Source of the DNA: Salticus scenicus | Taxonomy: Eukaryota; Arthropoda; Arachnida; Araneae; Salticidae | Direction: 5' to 3' | DNA length: 64,000 nt | NCBI GenBank assembly: GCA_963930645.1 | Contig: OZ005648.1 | Location: 276,069,507-276,133,506 of the forward strand | In this document: positions 61,635 through 64,000 of the stretch, piece after piece | How positions within the stretch are numbered: position 1 is the stretch's first letter | Layout of the letters: the number at the start of each line of letters is the position of its first letter | The notes under the pieces: generated by a model | Databases searched by the model: none | What the model saw: only the letters and a program-made list of their open reading frames with translations | What the model was told of the DNA's origin: nothing | Program-made: the position numbers and the translations under genes

Positions 61635-62559
61635 TGCGTGCACGCACACGCCCGTTTGTATTTATATACAATGAAGCAATACAATAAAGCTAAAATAATT
61701 TAAACCATGATTACCAAATAATATTAATGCATTTTTAGAAATAAAAGTAAATACGGATTTTTAGTCGTTTATGATTTTCATTTTCTATACAAAATAAATA
61801 TATAATAAAATAACAAAGAAAATTAAACACAATATATAAAAACTGTTAAATTATTCAAGATTAAATAGAATGATATGAAAATTGGATTACGCCTCATGCA
61901 CTGTCTTATAAAAACTGAAATTTTATTTACCAAAACAGTGATTTTTATTTAAATGGGTAAAAAACAAATAATCATATATTTACGGAAAAAGAGATTTCAC
62001 TTTGTGTCGTACTTCTTGTCAAATTCAATAAAGACTTATTCTAATACATTTAATTCTTTTCTTCGACAAACATGAATAATTCCATTTTAGTGTTGAGATT
62101 TAAAGACAGCATTTTTTAGACTTTGATAATTATTTTCTAATTCTATATCGTATCTTTATTTGATGTGATTTTTTTTTTTTTTTAATTAAAATGAAAATTT
62201 ATATTTTCTCAAACCTAAATTCAATTTATTATGTTACCTAAAACGCACTTTAGCTTTGCATTTGCCATAGTTATCTTGAGGGGATGGTGGACGTTTTTTG
62301 AAAATTAGTCTTTTAAATTCCTGTCTTATATTTATGAAAATTTGCATACATGTGAATTGAAATGTTTTAGTATTTAATATATTATCATTATATATATTAT
62401 ATATTCTGTATTTAATATATTTTATATTCAGTATTTAATATATTTTAATATATAATATATCTTCTAGAAAACTATTAAAATTTTAAAAATATATATAAAA
62501 AATTATTTACTTTTGTAGCTTTTAAATTTTAAAAATTTCCATACAACTTAGTTTTTAAA
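61635..62559. other. Non-coding AT-rich spacer
   Basis: No gene. A TATTTAATATATT-type repeat patch lies at about 62369-62462. Confidence 0.55.
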
Positions 62560-63041
62560 CCTTAAATGCCGCGTGTTGCCCTTTGGCAAAATACCCTAAA
62601 ATGTCTTCTAAATACTATTAGAATAATATTGAAGTTCTAGTGCCTAATGCTGCCAATAAATTACGTACTAATATTATTATTAAAGGGATTTTCAGAATGT
62701 ACATGGTAACACTAGTGCTTATTTCTAAAAATAAAGATATAGTTATTTTTTTCAGTTGTTGCTACAAGTCATTTTGCTTGGTTTGGAAAATTGCGAATAT
62801 CCTATTTTATTCTGCAGTGATCAAGTAAAATTTATTACATGGGAAGGTATGCTGTTATATGTAGAATTTTATCAGGGAAAAATATTTTTATCAATTAAAG
62901 CGCAATTGAACAAATTGCTTTATAGCCATACATCATACTTAAAATAAAATATGACTTTTTAAAGTACTTTTCCCCTGATTTATTTAAGAAATAAAAGCCG
63001 AAAAACATTTTTAATAGATTAAAAAAAATGGCGTTTAAGGG
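62560..63041. mobile_element. Candidate TTAA-type MITE, CCTTAAAYGCC ends
   Basis: Left end CCTTAAATGCCGCG and right end, read inward, CCCTTAAACGCCAT. The right side abuts TTAA (63042-63045); the left flank is TAAA rather than TTAA, so the duplication is imperfect. Frames at 62640-62947 are not recognised. Confidence 0.45.
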
Positions 63042-63059
63042 TTAATTTTCTCTTAATTT

Positions 63060-63268
63060 TATAGTTTATCAATATATTCTAAATATATTTTCATATTAAC
63101 TTGTAGATTGGTTGATCAATTATTATTATTAATGTTTTTATGTTTAAATTCTGTAAAATCATGCATTTTTTTTACATTTAAGTATAAACATGCTAAAAAA
63201 AAAAATAATTTATCAACCAATCCACGAGTTAATGCACAAATATGTTTATATTATAATGATAAACTGTA
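63060..63268. mobile_element. Small inverted-repeat MITE
   Basis: The left arm TAGTTTATCAATATATTC and right arm, read inward, CAGTTTATCATTATAATAT continue for about 65 bp, including GATTGGTTGAT. No ORF. Confidence 0.65.
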
Positions 63269-63599
63269 ATAAGTCAAAAAAAAAAAAAAAAAAACCTCAA
63301 ACACATGGAACATAAAAAAAAAAAAAAGTAATTAAAAAATAAATTCTTTTTTCTATAAAAACTAAAAAAGAAATTATTTTTTTAATTTTATTATTTTTCA
63401 AGAATTTTTAATACATTTAATATTCATACAATTCAATGCACATGCGTGGAAATTTTTATAATTCTAAGGCAGGAATTTTAAAGACAGATTTTGAACAATA
63501 TTGAACGTCCACCATCTACATGAAAAGTAAAAGCATTGTTACAAATATGTGCTTTACAAATTATAATAACCGTTTTTCGAACTGACTTCTGTATTTGAA

Positions 63600-64000
63600 C
63601 TTGAAGATAAGCACTAGCGGTTGTGAAAGGCCGTGGCCTTTCTTCGTCCGGTTCAAAATACGTGCTACTGCCTTGTAGGCAAAACCAAGACATATTTAAA
63701 CTTGAAAAACCTCTTCACACATTATAAAATGAAGATAAACACTACCGATTTCGAAAGGACGTGGCCTTTCTTCGTTCGCTGCAAAATACGTGCTACTGCC
63801 CTGTTGGCAAAAAAAAGACATATTTAAACTTGAAAACTTCTTCACACACTATAAAATGAAGATAAGCACTACCGGTTTCGAAAAGACGTGGCCTTTCTTC
63901 GTCCGGTGCAAAATACGTGCTACTGCCTTGTAGGCAAAACCAAGACATATTTAAACTTGAAAACCTCTTTATACACTATAAAATGAAGATAAGATAAGCA
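63600..64000. repeat. 127-bp satellite array at the window edge
   Basis: GAAGATAA(G/A)CACTA starts units at about 63603, 63731 and 63858, and a fourth begins at about 63985 and leaves the window. Units are about 90% alike. Each carries two dyads: GAAAGGCCGTGGCCTTTC (perfect in unit 1, decayed in units 2 and 3) and TGCCTTGTAGGCA. The overlapping frames at 63478-63827 are repeat sequence. Confidence 0.9.

Overview
The window looks like a gene-poor stretch of an arthropod nuclear genome, probably arachnid; that placement is an inference from repeat types only. It is very AT-rich, full of long A/T homopolymers and (TA)n microsatellites, and packed with DNA-transposon debris. I found no intact host protein-coding gene, no tRNA, no rRNA and no CRISPR array. 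Nearly all open reading frames over 60 codons are products of low-complexity or tandem-repeat DNA.

Layout. 1-8 kb: AT-rich spacer, a G-depleted block (3160-3660), a hAT-like MITE candidate (3718-4045), a GC pocket with two adjacent hairpins (about 4450-4500) and a decayed hAT-transposase-derived gene on the minus strand (5230-6496). 8-20 kb: a small ORF built from 9-residue repeats (8082-8261), a non-autonomous Helitron (8897-9753), TA-flanked inverted-repeat elements (10940-11125, 12227-13218) and TTAA-flanked MITEs (17095-17222, 18453-18674). 20-30 kb: an inverted-repeat element, two arrays of diverged 150-178 bp repeats, a transposon-in-transposon hairpin (25097-25388), a pogo-like MITE (29052-29402) and a TIR element carrying inverted CTCF-like motifs (29561-29901).

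30048-39678: the dominant feature, a tandem satellite of about 19.5 units of exactly 493 bp. I saw no length change and only one substitution across about 9.6 kb.

41.4-48 kb: a nested transposon cluster. A minus-strand Helitron (3' CTAG end at 41451, helicase C-terminal remnant at 42117-42267) has repeated 5' heads and is interrupted by a palindromic element (42923-43611). Beside it lies a 2.86 kb TA-flanked element with TIRs of about 310 bp (44818-47676), which carries the broken remains of a poorly characterised cysteine-containing protein family. A small MITE family recurs in three places here and at 51 kb.

50-64 kb: an arthropod repeat ending in GAAGTCGGTT with a large internal palindrome (50642-52730), a MITE (53064-53359), a Helitron end beside a diverged tandem array (54.9-56.1 kb), a 1.16 kb near-complete palindrome (56101-57256), a SINE-like sequence (about 58553-58760), a hAT MITE with a perfect 8-bp target duplication (60524-61626), two more MITE candidates and a 127-bp satellite running off the right edge.

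The genes do not form a pathway. The picture is of successive transposon insertions into one another, plus one recently homogenised satellite.
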